Notes under the pieces: generated by a model
What the model saw: only the letters and a program-made list of their open reading frames with translations
What the model was told of the DNA's origin: nothing
Database searches by the model: none
Made by a program: the position numbers and the translations under genes
Shown here: positions 1 through 8,097 of the stretch, in pieces
Layout: each line of letters starts with the position of its first letter
Numbering within the stretch: the stretch's first letter is position 1
DNA from: Clostridia bacterium
GTDB lineage: Bacteria > Bacillota > Clostridia > Lachnospirales > Lachnospiraceae
NCBI GenBank assembly: GCA_009929525.1
Contig: SAAH01000020.1
Span: 1-43,558 of the forward strand
Direction: 5' to 3'
DNA: 43,558 nt

Positions 1-52
1 GATGTAAAATGAATATATGGATATTCCTGATAACGATGTAAGGCTTTAAAAC

Positions 53-1168
53 ATGCAACTTCGCTCTGCTAGTGCTTGCATTATTCGCGTATCGATATTT
101 TTATTGCTAATATGCGCAATGGCATTTTATTTATTTGATGTTTTGGTGAAAGCATTTTCATATAATATGCAAATAAATACTGTTATATTCTCATGCATTT
201 TAATCGGAATATTTTCTGTGTATCAAAGAATTTTTTTGTTTAATAGAGAGTATTCAAAATTAATGAATTTTGATAAATTGTCTGAGTATGAAATAAAAAA
301 ATCTAAACTAATAATGCCGATAAGTTTATATATATCAAAGACGAATAAGACTATTTCTCAATCAAAGTTGCAAACCATTCTGTCAAGCATAGAGAAAAGA
401 GTTGATGATTCTTCTGCCTTTCCAAGATATATTTCCGGAATACTTATATTTTTAGGGTTGCTTGGAACTTTTTGGGGACTATCTCACACAATAGGAAATG
501 TGGCTCATATAATAGACAATCTCGGAGTTGTTGGAGGAGATGCGGCTGAATCGTTCTTAAAACTTAAAGACAGCTTGAAAATTCCTCTTGAAGGAATGGG
601 GATCGCATTTGGGTGTTCATTGTTTGGATTGGCCGGTTCTCTTGTTATTGGTTTTTTAACTTCATCTAAGAAAAAAGTTGCAGATGATTTTTTAAATAAA
701 GTTGAGGAGTGGATAACAGCACACACTGTGAGTTTTGATGTTGTTGATAATATGCAGGAATATCATGGAGCTGTTTTTTCAATGGGGCTTTTGGAAAAAT
801 CCATAGAAACAATGTATGCATTTCAAAATCAACTGAAGGAAGTTGAGGGCAACAGAGTGAGCTTGATGACAATGCAAAGAGAGGTTTCAAATAAATTATC
901 AAAGTTAACAGAGGCTCTAACGATGCATCAAGATATAATAAAAACATTAGGAAAAAATCAAATAGATCTGCAAAATATAACCATGTCTCTCACTCAAAAA
1001 ATGACAAACCCCGTTTGGGAAGAAATGGTTGAAAAACTTGACTCTATCGATAAAACAATTTCGGCGATGGTTCAAGAATCTGTCACTGGAAAAGAATACA
1101 TCGTGGATGCCTTGGGAAAAGATATCAGAATGATTTCGAAAACATTATCTTCACTTATGAGAGAGTAA
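53..1168 (+). CDS. MotA/TolQ/ExbB-like proton-channel family membrane protein
   Basis: The 371-residue protein has four hydrophobic segments, at about residues 10-33, 41-63, 127-147 and 181-204, followed by a long polar helical tail of about 160 residues. The last two segments, with GLLGTFWGLS and a GMGIAFGCSLFGLAGS stretch, match the paired helices that line the pore in MotA/TolQ/ExbB stator proteins. Such proteins use the proton gradient to move a partner (MotB, TolR or ExbD), but no partner gene follows; prfA starts 6 bases after the stop. An in-frame stop lies just upstream, so ATG at 53 is the first possible start, with a weak AAGG ribosome site. Its codon use is AT-rich like the next four genes. 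The family call is fairly secure; the specific role (cell division, transport or motility) is not. Confidence 0.7.
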   Translation: MQLRSASACIIRVSIFLLLICAMAFYLFDVLVKAFSYNMQINTVIFSCILIGIFSVYQRIFLFNREYSKLMNFDKLSEYEIKKSKLIMPISLYISKTNKTISQSKLQTILSSIEKRVDDSSAFPRYISGILIFLGLLGTFWGLSHTIGNVAHIIDNLGVVGGDAAESFLKLKDSLKIPLEGMGIAFGCSLFGLAGSLVIGFLTSSKKKVADDFLNKVEEWITAHTVSFDVVDNMQEYHGAVFSMGLLEKSIETMYAFQNQLKEVEGNRVSLMTMQREVSNKLSKLTEALTMHQDIIKTLGKNQIDLQNITMSLTQKMTNPVWEEMVEKLDSIDKTISAMVQESVTGKEYIVDALGKDIRMISKTLSSLMRE

Positions 1169-1174
1169 AAAAAA

Positions 1175-2251
1175 ATGGATACATTTAGAACAAAATTAAT
1201 TTCTATCTTAGAAAGACATGATAACATCAGAGATAAACTAAACACTTCTCTTGATCTAGATCAAAAAGAAATAACAAAATTATCCAAGGAATTTTCCGAT
1301 ATATCAGATTTATCTGATCAAATAAAAGATTTATTCTCCAAGGAAGAAGAATTAAAAAGCGCTATAGATTTGGCTAATTCTTCAGAAGATAAAGAAATAA
1401 GAGAAATGGCTGAAGAAGAAGTTCAGATTCTCAAAAAAACTATAGAGGAAACAGAACACAACATAAAAGTCTTGTTGTTGCCAAAGGATATCGATGATGA
1501 TAAAGGAGCTATCCTTGAAATAAGAGCAGGAACAGGCGGAGATGAAGCCGGGCTTTTTGCCGGGAATCTGTTTAGGATGTATGAGATGTATTCTGCAATC
1601 AGGGGGTGGAAATTTGAAGTTTTGGAATTCAGTGACAGCGGAATAGGGGCTATCAAAGAAGCAAGTGCAAGCATCTCTGGAAAAGGAGCTTATGCTCGTT
1701 TGAAATTTGAATCAGGAGTGCACAGAGTGCAAAGAGTTCCAGAAACAGAGGCATCTGGAAGAATACACACATCGGCTGCAACAGTGGCTGTCTTGCCAGA
1801 GGTCGAAGAAGTTGATATTCAAATTGATGAAAAAGACCTTCAAATAGACACATATAGGGCATCAGGAGCCGGAGGGCAACACGTTAATAAAACTGATAGC
1901 GCCGTTAGAATCACTCATATTCCGACTGGAACTATCGTTGCAATGCAGGATGAAAGATCCCAGCATAAAAACAGAGCAAAAGCCCTGAAAATTCTCAGAG
2001 CAAAAATATATGAAGCAGAAAAGATGAAGCTAGCAGCCTCCAGATCTGAGACAAGAAAAACTCAGGTTGGATCTGGAGATAGGTCCGAGAGGATAAGAAC
2101 TTATAATTTTCCTCAAGGAAGAGTTTCCGATCACAGAATTAACCTGACATTATATAAGATAGATAAAATAATGGATGGAACATCTCTGGATGAGGTTATT
2201 GACAAGCTTATAGAGTTTGATCAGGCCGAAAAGCTGCGAGGAGCTGATTAA
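1175..2251 (+). CDS. prfA: Peptide chain release factor 1
   Basis: RF1 reads UAA and UAG in the ribosomal A site and triggers peptidyl-tRNA hydrolysis. The catalytic GGQ motif is at residues 233-235, within [16 protein letters not shown]. The stop-codon recognition tripeptide of the RF1 type (P-x-T) is present as PET at 189-191, in [18 protein letters not shown]2 would have SPF instead. The length of 358 residues is normal and the protein looks complete. It begins 6 bases after the upstream membrane protein gene, so the two are probably cotranscribed. The usual companion prmC/hemK, which methylates the GGQ glutamine, is not in the window. The style of the sequence suits an AT-rich alphaproteobacterium rather than the Firmicute that fills the rest of the window. 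Confidence 0.95.
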   Translation: MDTFRTKLISILERHDNIRDKLNTSLDLDQKEITKLSKEFSDISDLSDQIKDLFSKEEELKSAIDLANSSEDKEIREMAEEEVQILKKTIEETEHNIKVLLLPKDIDDDKGAILEIRAGTGGDEAGLFAGNLFRMYEMYSAIRGWKFEVLEFSDSGIGAIKEASASISGKGAYARLKFESGVHRVQRVPETEASGRIHTSAATVAVLPEVEEVDIQIDEKDLQIDTYRASGAGGQHVNKTDSAVRITHIPTGTIVAMQDERSQHKNRAKALKILRAKIYEAEKMKLAASRSETRKTQVGSGDRSERIRTYNFPQGRVSDHRINLTLYKIDKIMDGTSLDEVIDKLIEFDQAEKLRGAD

Positions 2252-2335
2252 AAAACAACACCACTGATAGAAAATCTGTTGTCTCTTTCTGTTGCAATAA
2301 TACCGAAAATCAAATTATTGTAATCTAATCAAACT

Positions 2336-2373
2336 AAAAACACAACCGAAGATGCTTGTGTTTTAAAATTTTT
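2336..2373 (+). terminator. Probable intrinsic terminator after prfA
   Basis: An 8-bp stem AAACACAA (2338-2345) and TTGTGTTT (2356-2363) encloses a 10-base loop and is followed by TAAAATTTTT. It lies 85 bases after the prfA stop and fits a rho-independent terminator. The rest of 2252-2529 is AT-rich spacer without a recognisable gene. Confidence 0.55.
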
Positions 2374-2529
2374 CTCTTATAAAGCGCAAAAACTATTGTT
2401 TTTTTTCGCACACTCAACTAACATGAGATTGTAGGCTGTGTATTACAACCACTGATCGCTGCCAATTGTAAAGTTCAAAAAATTTTACAAAATACAGTTT
2501 GTATTAGCTTGTTTTTAAGGGATGTGCTT

Positions 2530-3534
2530 ATGAGAAATAAACTTTGTTCCAATGATAAAACGAATTTGGAATTTAATAAAAATATTAACAGTGAAGATTT
2601 ATTTTTAACTGTCTTAAAGAATTTAGATGAATTGGCCAGCTGCGAACCTTTTTGCATATTTTCTAGTTCGAATAATATTATTTTTAAATCAAAGGGTTTT
2701 TTAGAAATTCAAAAGAGAATGGATTGTTTAGATTCTGTAATTTGTGAAGAGCTTTTGAAAAATAATGTTGATTCTTTTGAGTATATGGATATATCCATAT
2801 CTGCTAAAAAAATCATTACCTTTGATTGTGATAATAAATTGTTTTTTGTATTCATAAAAAAAACAGTAGGTTTTGAAAATAGTGAAGCTTATTCAATAAT
2901 AAAATGCTGTCATGATATTATGGCGCCATTAAGAAATATATCAAATTTTTTACAAATAATTAAACTGCATTTAGATGATGTGAATGATAATTTTTGTAAT
3001 GAGTATATAAAATATGCCATTGAAAATATTGAATATTTAGGAGGCTTTGCAATTGGAATGCTTCAAAAAAACAATATAGTTTCACATTCATGTTTTAATA
3101 TAAATAAAGAAATAAGTAGATTGGAAAAACTTTTAAAAACTCAATTTGAAAAACGAAAATGCATAATAAAAGTTGAAAATGGTGATGTCAATTTAATTGC
3201 AGATTATTATCAAATATTCAGTCTATTTAAGAATTTAATTGAAAATGCATTAAATCATGCAATAACAAAAGATCGACTGATAATAACACTCTCAATTTCA
3301 GAAAATGAAGATGAAACCGTGACAATTTTGTTTGGTGATAATGGAGAAAAATTACCTAAAGAAACTGAAGATTTTATAAAGTTTCATTTGGAAAATGGAT
3401 CAACAGGATCTGGCAATTTTGGAATTGCAATTTGCGGATCTGTGGTCAGAAATCATCTGGGGAAAATAAATCTTATTAATAGCAGCAGCGGATGTAATTA
3501 TAGAATTATTCTGCCTAAATATAAAAGGAGTTAA
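2530..3534 (+). CDS. Sensor histidine kinase, cytoplasmic, divergent
   Basis: A 334-residue histidine kinase without membrane segments. Residues 1 to about 110 form a divergent N-terminal sensor region, possibly PAS/GAF-like. The phosphoacceptor box is CCHDIMAPLRN with His near residue 128, the form typical of phytochrome-type kinases. The ATPase part has an N box (LIENALNHA), a G1 box (GDNGEKLP) and a G2 box (GSGNFGIAI), so it is probably active although the boxes are degenerate. I chose ATG at 2530 because TTAAGGGA lies 7-8 bases upstream; TTG at 2509 and GTG at 2524 are in-frame alternatives. The gene for the likely partner regulator begins two bases after the stop, so this is a two-component pair. 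The signal sensed is unknown. Confidence 0.75.
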   Translation: MRNKLCSNDKTNLEFNKNINSEDLFLTVLKNLDELASCEPFCIFSSSNNIIFKSKGFLEIQKRMDCLDSVICEELLKNNVDSFEYMDISISAKKIITFDCDNKLFFVFIKKTVGFENSEAYSIIKCCHDIMAPLRNISNFLQIIKLHLDDVNDNFCNEYIKYAIENIEYLGGFAIGMLQKNNIVSHSCFNINKEISRLEKLLKTQFEKRKCIIKVENGDVNLIADYYQIFSLFKNLIENALNHAITKDRLIITLSISENEDETVTILFGDNGEKLPKETEDFIKFHLENGSTGSGNFGIAICGSVVRNHLGKINLINSSSGCNYRIILPKYKRS

Positions 3535-3536
3535 AA

Positions 3537-4253
3537 ATGAAAAATAATATTGTGGCTATGACAGTTATAGATGAATATATTGGGAAACAATTGAGGGAAA
3601 AAAGGCAAAAAAGAGGCTTTACTCTGGCAACTGTTGCTGCGCAAGTTGGGCTTTCCTATCAACAAGTTCAAAAATACGAGCAAGCTAAGAGTAAGGTTTC
3701 TGCAGCAACACTTTATAAATTTGCAAAATTATATGGAGTTAGTATAGATAAATTCTTTGATGGCATACCTGTTTCTGAATTTAGATTTCAGGGAAAGGAT
3801 AATATTATGCAACGTATAGAAAGAAAAACTCTAAACATATTAATTGTTGAAGATAATCCAGGAGATGAAGCAATAACAAGACGAGCTCTGGCTTCATTTA
3901 ATAACTTAAACATACTTTGTGTTCATGATGGAGTGCAAACAATGGAAGTTCTAAGATATAAAACTCTTTGTTCAGATTTCCCAAGGCCTGATCTGATTTT
4001 TCTAGATATTTATGTTCCAAGAAGAGATGGGTTGTCAATTCTAAAAGAATTAAAGAGAGACAATGATATTCAAGATATACCTATCGTTATGTTAACTAAT
4101 AATGTTAATTCCGAGCTTATGGCTTCTGCATATAAGAGTGGAGCATCAGGATATATATGTAAATCGTTTGATTTTCTAACATTTAAAGAAAACATAATAG
4201 ATTGCGTAAGATATTGGACAAGAGCGGTTGTGTTGCCTTCATCTCTACATTAA
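3537..4253 (+). CDS. Response regulator with N-terminal XRE helix-turn-helix and C-terminal receiver
   Basis: Residues about 15-75 form an XRE/Cro-type helix-turn-helix of the alphaproteobacterial kind (VGLSYQQVQKYEQAKSKVSA). Residues about 99-235 form a CheY/Rcp1-like receiver with acidic residues E105 and D106, phosphoacceptor D157 (FLDIYVPRRDG), T187 and K209, so it should accept phosphate. The order is inverted relative to usual response regulators, whose DNA-binding domain follows the receiver. It starts two bases after the kinase gene with AAGGAG upstream, so phosphorylation by that kinase is likely. Phosphorylation may control dimerisation of the DNA-binding domain; target genes are unknown. 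Confidence 0.8.
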   Translation: MKNNIVAMTVIDEYIGKQLREKRQKRGFTLATVAAQVGLSYQQVQKYEQAKSKVSAATLYKFAKLYGVSIDKFFDGIPVSEFRFQGKDNIMQRIERKTLNILIVEDNPGDEAITRRALASFNNLNILCVHDGVQTMEVLRYKTLCSDFPRPDLIFLDIYVPRRDGLSILKELKRDNDIQDIPIVMLTNNVNSELMASAYKSGASGYICKSFDFLTFKENIIDCVRYWTRAVVLPSSLH

Positions 4254-4265
4254 GATGGAGGCAAC
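4232..4265. terminator. Inverted repeat overlapping the stop codon of the response regulator gene
   Basis: GTTGCCTTCATCT (4232-4244) and AGATGGAGGCAAC (4253-4265) pair over 13 positions, with one G-T pair, around an 8-base loop. The right arm starts right after the TAA stop, at the point where the gene converges with the RNase PH fragment. There is no T run on either side, so termination would be weak; it may protect 3' ends instead. Confidence 0.4.
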
Positions 4266-4274
4266 AGGGCCTCA

Positions 4275-4595
4275 CTATAATCCAAGAGCTGTTTTTTGTT
4301 TTTCTATTATTTCTGCTTTGCCTTTTTTGGCATACTCTAGCAAAATAAGAAACTCTTTTTCTGAGAATGGACGCTTTTCTCCACAAGTTTGAATCTCTAT
4401 TATGCCTTCGCTAGACATGATAAAATTAGAATCAACTTCGGCATTTGAATCTTCAAGATAATCCAGATCTAACGCCATTGCACCTCCGACAATTCCGCAT
4501 GAAACAGCAACAACATGATCTGTTATTGGATTCTCTTTTATTTGTTTTGCTTTTATGAGATTTTGCTCAGAGCCGAGCATGAATGGGGTGATCAC
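4275..4595 (-). pseudogene. rph: RNase PH, C-terminal fragment cut at the genome join
   Basis: The reading frame matches the last 95-100 residues of RNase PH (tRNA 3'-end phosphorolytic exonuclease, normally about 238 residues): NPITDHVVAVSCGI, LDLDYLEDSNAEVDSNFIM and EIQTCGEKRPFSEKEF. Similarity begins around NLIKAKQIKENPI; the first residues read from GTG at 4595 do not look like RNase PH, and the expected N-terminal 140 residues, including the phosphate-binding arginines, are absent upstream. The gene is therefore truncated near 4,570-4,600, exactly where base composition changes. I read this as a real alphaproteobacterial gene broken by a chimeric join, not a functional short gene. Confidence 0.8.
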
Positions 4596-4680
4596 CCGTG
4601 AGTTTATTATAACAGTGGAGTTTTTATATTGCCAATAAACTTTCTATAAAGCTTATAAAATATTCAAAAACAGTCAAAGA

Positions 4681-4713
4681 TAGGGCAGACCATGATCTCG
4701 CTGGTCCGCCCTA
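4681..4713. terminator. Terminator of the T7SS operon (bidirectional hairpin)
   Basis: TAGGGCAGACCA (4681-4692) and TGGTCCGCCCTA (4702-4713) form a 12-position stem with one mismatch and a 9-base loop. It lies 70 bases past the stop of the last minus-strand gene of the secretion locus. T-rich sequence follows on both strands, though not immediately after the stem on the minus strand. Confidence 0.6.
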
Positions 4714-4782
4714 TTTCTAGCTTTTACTACTATCAATTATTATGTTTTCTGACTATCCTGCGTAATGTCAAAGCCTCAAAGG

Positions 4783-6888
4783 TTAATCTCTCACATATGT
4801 CCCCTCAAACTCCGGCTGTACACCTCCCGTGTCCAGGGTGACCGACTGGAAATCCGCATTCATGGTATAGGTGTGGGTTCCGCCTTCCCATGTACACACC
4901 AGTGTATTCTCCTCTGTGACAGTTATGCTGGTATAGGGTATCGTTGACCTACCTAATGTAAGGTCATCTCCAATATCTGCTTTGATCACATTATTTTCTC
5001 CATACAACTCCAGGTCAATGGCATTGTTCAGCGTATACTTTCCCATGTAAGCCACAATACTCTGGGAAATGTTTGTCGGTGTATCAGAAGTTGTCGATGG
5101 AGTCTGTGCGGCACTTTCGTTGGAACCAGATGATGAATATAATGTAGTCCATTCAAATGAAACCGGACTGCCATATCCATCCATCATTGCCTGGAAATCC
5201 TCCTCAGACAAAGCTTCTTCCCCACTGTGATATGGGGTTGCCGGATCCGAAATGCTGTCATAAACGTATGTTTTGGTAACCTCAATAGAGTGTCCATCCG
5301 AAGATATTTTCGCAAAATTGATATCTGCATTTGCTGCTCCGCCAGAGCCATACAGATAAATCTCTCCGCCATTATAGATTTCAAGACGGCTTCGTTCACC
5401 CAGTGTACCCGGATCTATGGTCAAGCCTGCTGAATCCAATGTTTTCACTGTATGTTCTCCATCGTATGAATATATATCAATGATCGACGGTTGAGTGGAT
5501 GAAGTGCTTGACTGCGTACCCCAGATCAATTCATCTGAACCATTTTGATCTATATCATAGTATGTATAGAGGATGTCACTTCCCCCGTACATATGCATCA
5601 GTGTTATGATATTATTGTTGATGTCCATGAGTGCTGTCTCACTGTTTTGCACGGAATAGGAGCTATCCTCGCAGGCACTTTTATACATATCAATGACACC
5701 GCTATATTTATCTTCGTTGGAAACCGGTGCTGGTGATACCGTATTATCCTCTGGTTCTGCTGTTTCCTGCGGAATTTCTGGTTGTGCCGGTTCGGTCTCT
5801 TCTGTTGTATCTTCCGATAAAGCCGCCTCTTCCTGAGTCGATTCCGTTTGTGCTGATTCTTTGTTATTGTGCGCGATGATTCCTATCGCTGTGCCGCCGC
5901 CAAGTGCTGCCACAGCTATGATTCCTATCACTACTTTTGTCACCAGCCCTTTCGCTGCCACACCAGCAGCGGCATGGGCTGCGCCTGTACCTGCAGCCGT
6001 TCCTGTGGCTGCACTTGTTCCCGTTCCTGCGGTTGTTCCTGTTCCTGTGGCTGCGCCTGTACCTGCGGTTGTTCCTGTTCCTGCGGTTGTTCCTGCACTC
6101 ACTCCAGCAACCTCGCCCTGTCCATAACCATGTCCTGCTGCAAAATGCAGTACATTCTGCAGTACCGTCTGCGAAGGCATCTGTGCCGCCGAGACTTCCT
6201 GGCTTCTGAGCAACAGCAGCAAGAATGGGATCGGTGCCAGTGAGTAAAGTTTTGTTCCTCTCTTTTCCAGTTCTTTCACCTGGAATTCGATTTTCTTTCG
6301 GCCGTAATTCATGCGGCTCTTGACCGTATTCTCACTTACCCCGAGAATCTCAGCAATTTCCTTGACTGAAATATTCTCGTAGTAGTGCATTGCAACCACA
6401 ACACGTTGTTCATCTGGAAGCGAATTCAGGATTTCCCCGATCAGTCGGGCCGTTTCTTTTTGGTCTATCACCACTTCCGGGAGATTTGCCGGGTTATCAT
6501 CTTCAAAATCCAGCATTTCATCTGAGTCAGAAGACATTTTAGAAAACATCACTGGCTTTGTTTTTCGAAGATGGTCTATCGTTCTGTTATGTGCGATCCG
6601 CTTTACCCACGCTCTGAACTTTGCCGCATCCTGCAGCTGGCCCAAACTGCTGAATGCTTTCACATACGTGTCCTGACAAATATCAAGTACGATATCTTCT
6701 TCCTTTATCATACTTTTCACAGTACAGTACACATTGTTATATGTTCTGTTATATAATTCCGTCAGGGAATCCTGATTTCCCTGAATGGCACTTTGTATCA
6801 ATTCCTCTGTAAATGTCTGCAATGCGCCGCATTTTCCACAAAATGTAGCTTCTGCCGGCACTTGCGCTCCGCATCTATAACACTTCAT
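4783..6888 (-). CDS. Membrane-tethered ECF sigma factor with zinc ribbon and extracytoplasmic domain
   Basis: A 701-residue multi-domain protein. Residues 1-22 form a zinc ribbon (C3, C6, C17, C20). Residues about 27-110 are sigma region 2 (DICQDTYVKAF, RAWVKRIAHNRTIDHLRK) and about 148-205 are sigma region 4 (ISVKEIAEILGVSENTVKSRM). A Thr/Gly/Ala repeat linker follows (about 263-302), then one transmembrane helix (about 314-339), an acidic Glu/Thr/Pro-rich stretch and about 300 residues outside the cell that I do not recognise. It would bind core RNA polymerase while anchored in the membrane, perhaps released by proteolysis or acting from the membrane. A ribosome site (GAGAGG) precedes the ATG. 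It is the last gene of the T7SS locus and may control it. Sigma identity is secure; mode of action is inference. Confidence 0.85.
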   Translation of the reverse strand: MKCYRCGAQVPAEATFCGKCGALQTFTEELIQSAIQGNQDSLTELYNRTYNNVYCTVKSMIKEEDIVLDICQDTYVKAFSSLGQLQDAAKFRAWVKRIAHNRTIDHLRKTKPVMFSKMSSDSDEMLDFEDDNPANLPEVVIDQKETARLIGEILNSLPDEQRVVVAMHYYENISVKEIAEILGVSENTVKSRMNYGRKKIEFQVKELEKRGTKLYSLAPIPFLLLLLRSQEVSAAQMPSQTVLQNVLHFAAGHGYGQGEVAGVSAGTTAGTGTTAGTGAATGTGTTAGTGTSAATGTAAGTGAAHAAAGVAAKGLVTKVVIGIIAVAALGGGTAIGIIAHNNKESAQTESTQEEAALSEDTTEETEPAQPEIPQETAEPEDNTVSPAPVSNEDKYSGVIDMYKSACEDSSYSVQNSETALMDINNNIITLMHMYGGSDILYTYYDIDQNGSDELIWGTQSSTSSTQPSIIDIYSYDGEHTVKTLDSAGLTIDPGTLGERSRLEIYNGGEIYLYGSGGAANADINFAKISSDGHSIEVTKTYVYDSISDPATPYHSGEEALSEEDFQAMMDGYGSPVSFEWTTLYSSSGSNESAAQTPSTTSDTPTNISQSIVAYMGKYTLNNAIDLELYGENNVIKADIGDDLTLGRSTIPYTSITVTEENTLVCTWEGGTHTYTMNADFQSVTLDTGGVQPEFEGTYVRD
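5983..6102 (-). repeat. In-frame tandem repeat encoding a Thr/Gly/Ala linker
   Basis: Imperfect short repeats on a 6-18 base period encode alternating TAGTG, AATGTG and TAAGTG-like units between the sigma domains and the membrane helix of the sigma factor. Such repeats expand and contract by slippage, so linker length may vary between strains. Confidence 0.75.
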
Positions 6889-6934
6889 CCCTTTATCCTC
6901 TCGTAAAATGTATTTTCTACATCTTCCATTTTTT

Positions 6935-7142
6935 CTATATCTGCTCTTTCTTCATGTTCTGCTCTTCTAATATATGAAGGATTCTCTGCCATAACCGCTC
7001 CGCTATCTCTGGTGCAAGACGCTGTTCTTCTGCAAATCTCTGAAAGAATCTTTTAAAATCTTCTTCATCCAAATCCCATTACCTCACTGCTTTCTTCTAT
7101 CATCTGGTCTACGTCCATGATCTGCATCCATTCAGAAAACAA
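6935..7142 (-). pseudogene. Small acidic protein gene interrupted by a one-base frameshift
   Basis: Starting from TTG at 7142, directly after the stop of the lipoprotein gene, the frame encodes about 25 residues (FSEWMQIMDVDQMIEESSEVMG) and then stops at 7065-7067. The +1 frame continues without break as DEEDFKRFFQRFAEEQRLAPE to a stop at 6935. Removing one T from the TTT at 7071-7073 fuses them into one acidic helical protein of about 69 residues that exactly fills the gap before the sigma factor gene. I do not recognise the family. It is either a broken gene, a sequencing error, or less likely a programmed frameshift. Confidence 0.55.
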
Positions 7143-7991
7143 TTATCTCTGATATGAATTTGAAGCACATGAGTTTGCCATCTCATCTGTAATTTCCATA
7201 TCCGTAGCACCTGTAATCATAATCGATTCCGGACACTGATTTTCCATGATCTGTGGTGCTGCCACTTCATTTCCTGATATGTCAAAAATATAGTAATAGT
7301 TTGTCATAAAATCTTCACTATAGCAAGTAATCATAAGTTGTGTCTCTGATAAAATGCTGATGGTCGGATTTTCTTTTGATGGATCTATATCCGCCATTTT
7401 CAAAGTCAATTCTGAACCATCTGCTCTGATGATCAATGCCTGATCAAAGTCTAAATCCTCTGTTTGCTTTTCCAATAAAATATAAGACTCTGCCGGATCC
7501 GCCGTATATACCCATGACATTTTTTCATACTCTCCAGCATACCCTTTAGCTGCGGAATAGTAAAGCCCTTTGCAGTATGCTGCGCCTTCATACAGCGGTG
7601 CATGGGTAGATGTATATTCATACCCTTTTACTGTAGACAGTTCGTCTTTTTCTTTTTGGACCAGCTCATTGTATTCCTGTGCTGCTGACACGATTTCATT
7701 GGTATCTATGGCTGCATCGTATCTGTTGTGTGCATCTGTGATCTTCTCTTCATATTCCAGCAGAACATTGTTATATGCTGTTTTCGCATCTTCACGATCT
7801 GCACTTCTTTCCTGAACTGCATTGTACTCATCCTGCAGTTCTGCTTCCAGATCTACTCCATCTGCCTTTGCCTCAGCCTCCATATGAGAGCTTACCTCAT
7901 CAAATGCCTTCTCTTCCTCAGTCTTTCCACATCCTGTCACCATACTGCTGATCATCATTCCTGTCATTAATACTACTAATAATTTTTTCAT
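7143..7991 (-). CDS. Secreted lipoprotein of unknown function in the T7SS locus
   Basis: A 282-residue protein with a lipoprotein signal: positively charged start, hydrophobic stretch and a lipobox (VTGC) with the modified cysteine at residue 21. Residues about 30-130 are charged and helical, probably coiled coil; the rest is mixed and ends in a small beta-rich part. It should be anchored on the outer face of the membrane. GGAGG lies 7 bases before the ATG. I recognise no family. It lies two genes downstream of the lipase. In Staphylococcus aureus, lipoproteins protect producers from the T7SS lipase TslA, so an immunity role is possible, but no sequence similarity supports it. Confidence 0.7.
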   Translation of the reverse strand: MKKLLVVLMTGMMISSMVTGCGKTEEEKAFDEVSSHMEAEAKADGVDLEAELQDEYNAVQERSADREDAKTAYNNVLLEYEEKITDAHNRYDAAIDTNEIVSAAQEYNELVQKEKDELSTVKGYEYTSTHAPLYEGAAYCKGLYYSAAKGYAGEYEKMSWVYTADPAESYILLEKQTEDLDFDQALIIRADGSELTLKMADIDPSKENPTISILSETQLMITCYSEDFMTNYYYIFDISGNEVAAPQIMENQCPESIMITGATDMEITDEMANSCASNSYQR

Positions 7992-8097
7992 TTTCTAATC
8001 CTCCATGATTTTATTTTTTAGCTATTTTCTTTGCTTTATGCTACCTAGACGTATGATTTGACATGGAGGTTTTATTTTTTGAAAATTTTTTTATTTT

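Noticed and set aside
4275-4595. Treating the RNase PH frame as a complete short gene from GTG at 4595
   Set aside because: The N-terminal catalytic part is absent and the first residues do not match; the frame is a remnant cut by the join.
5983-6102. CRISPR-like repeat
   Set aside because: The repeats are short, continuous, in frame and without spacers.
5861-6243. Three plus-strand open frames rich in Pro/Ala/Val, Cys/Ser or Leu/Arg
   Set aside because: They are mirror frames of the Thr/Gly/Ala repeat in the minus-strand sigma factor gene; low complexity keeps several frames open.
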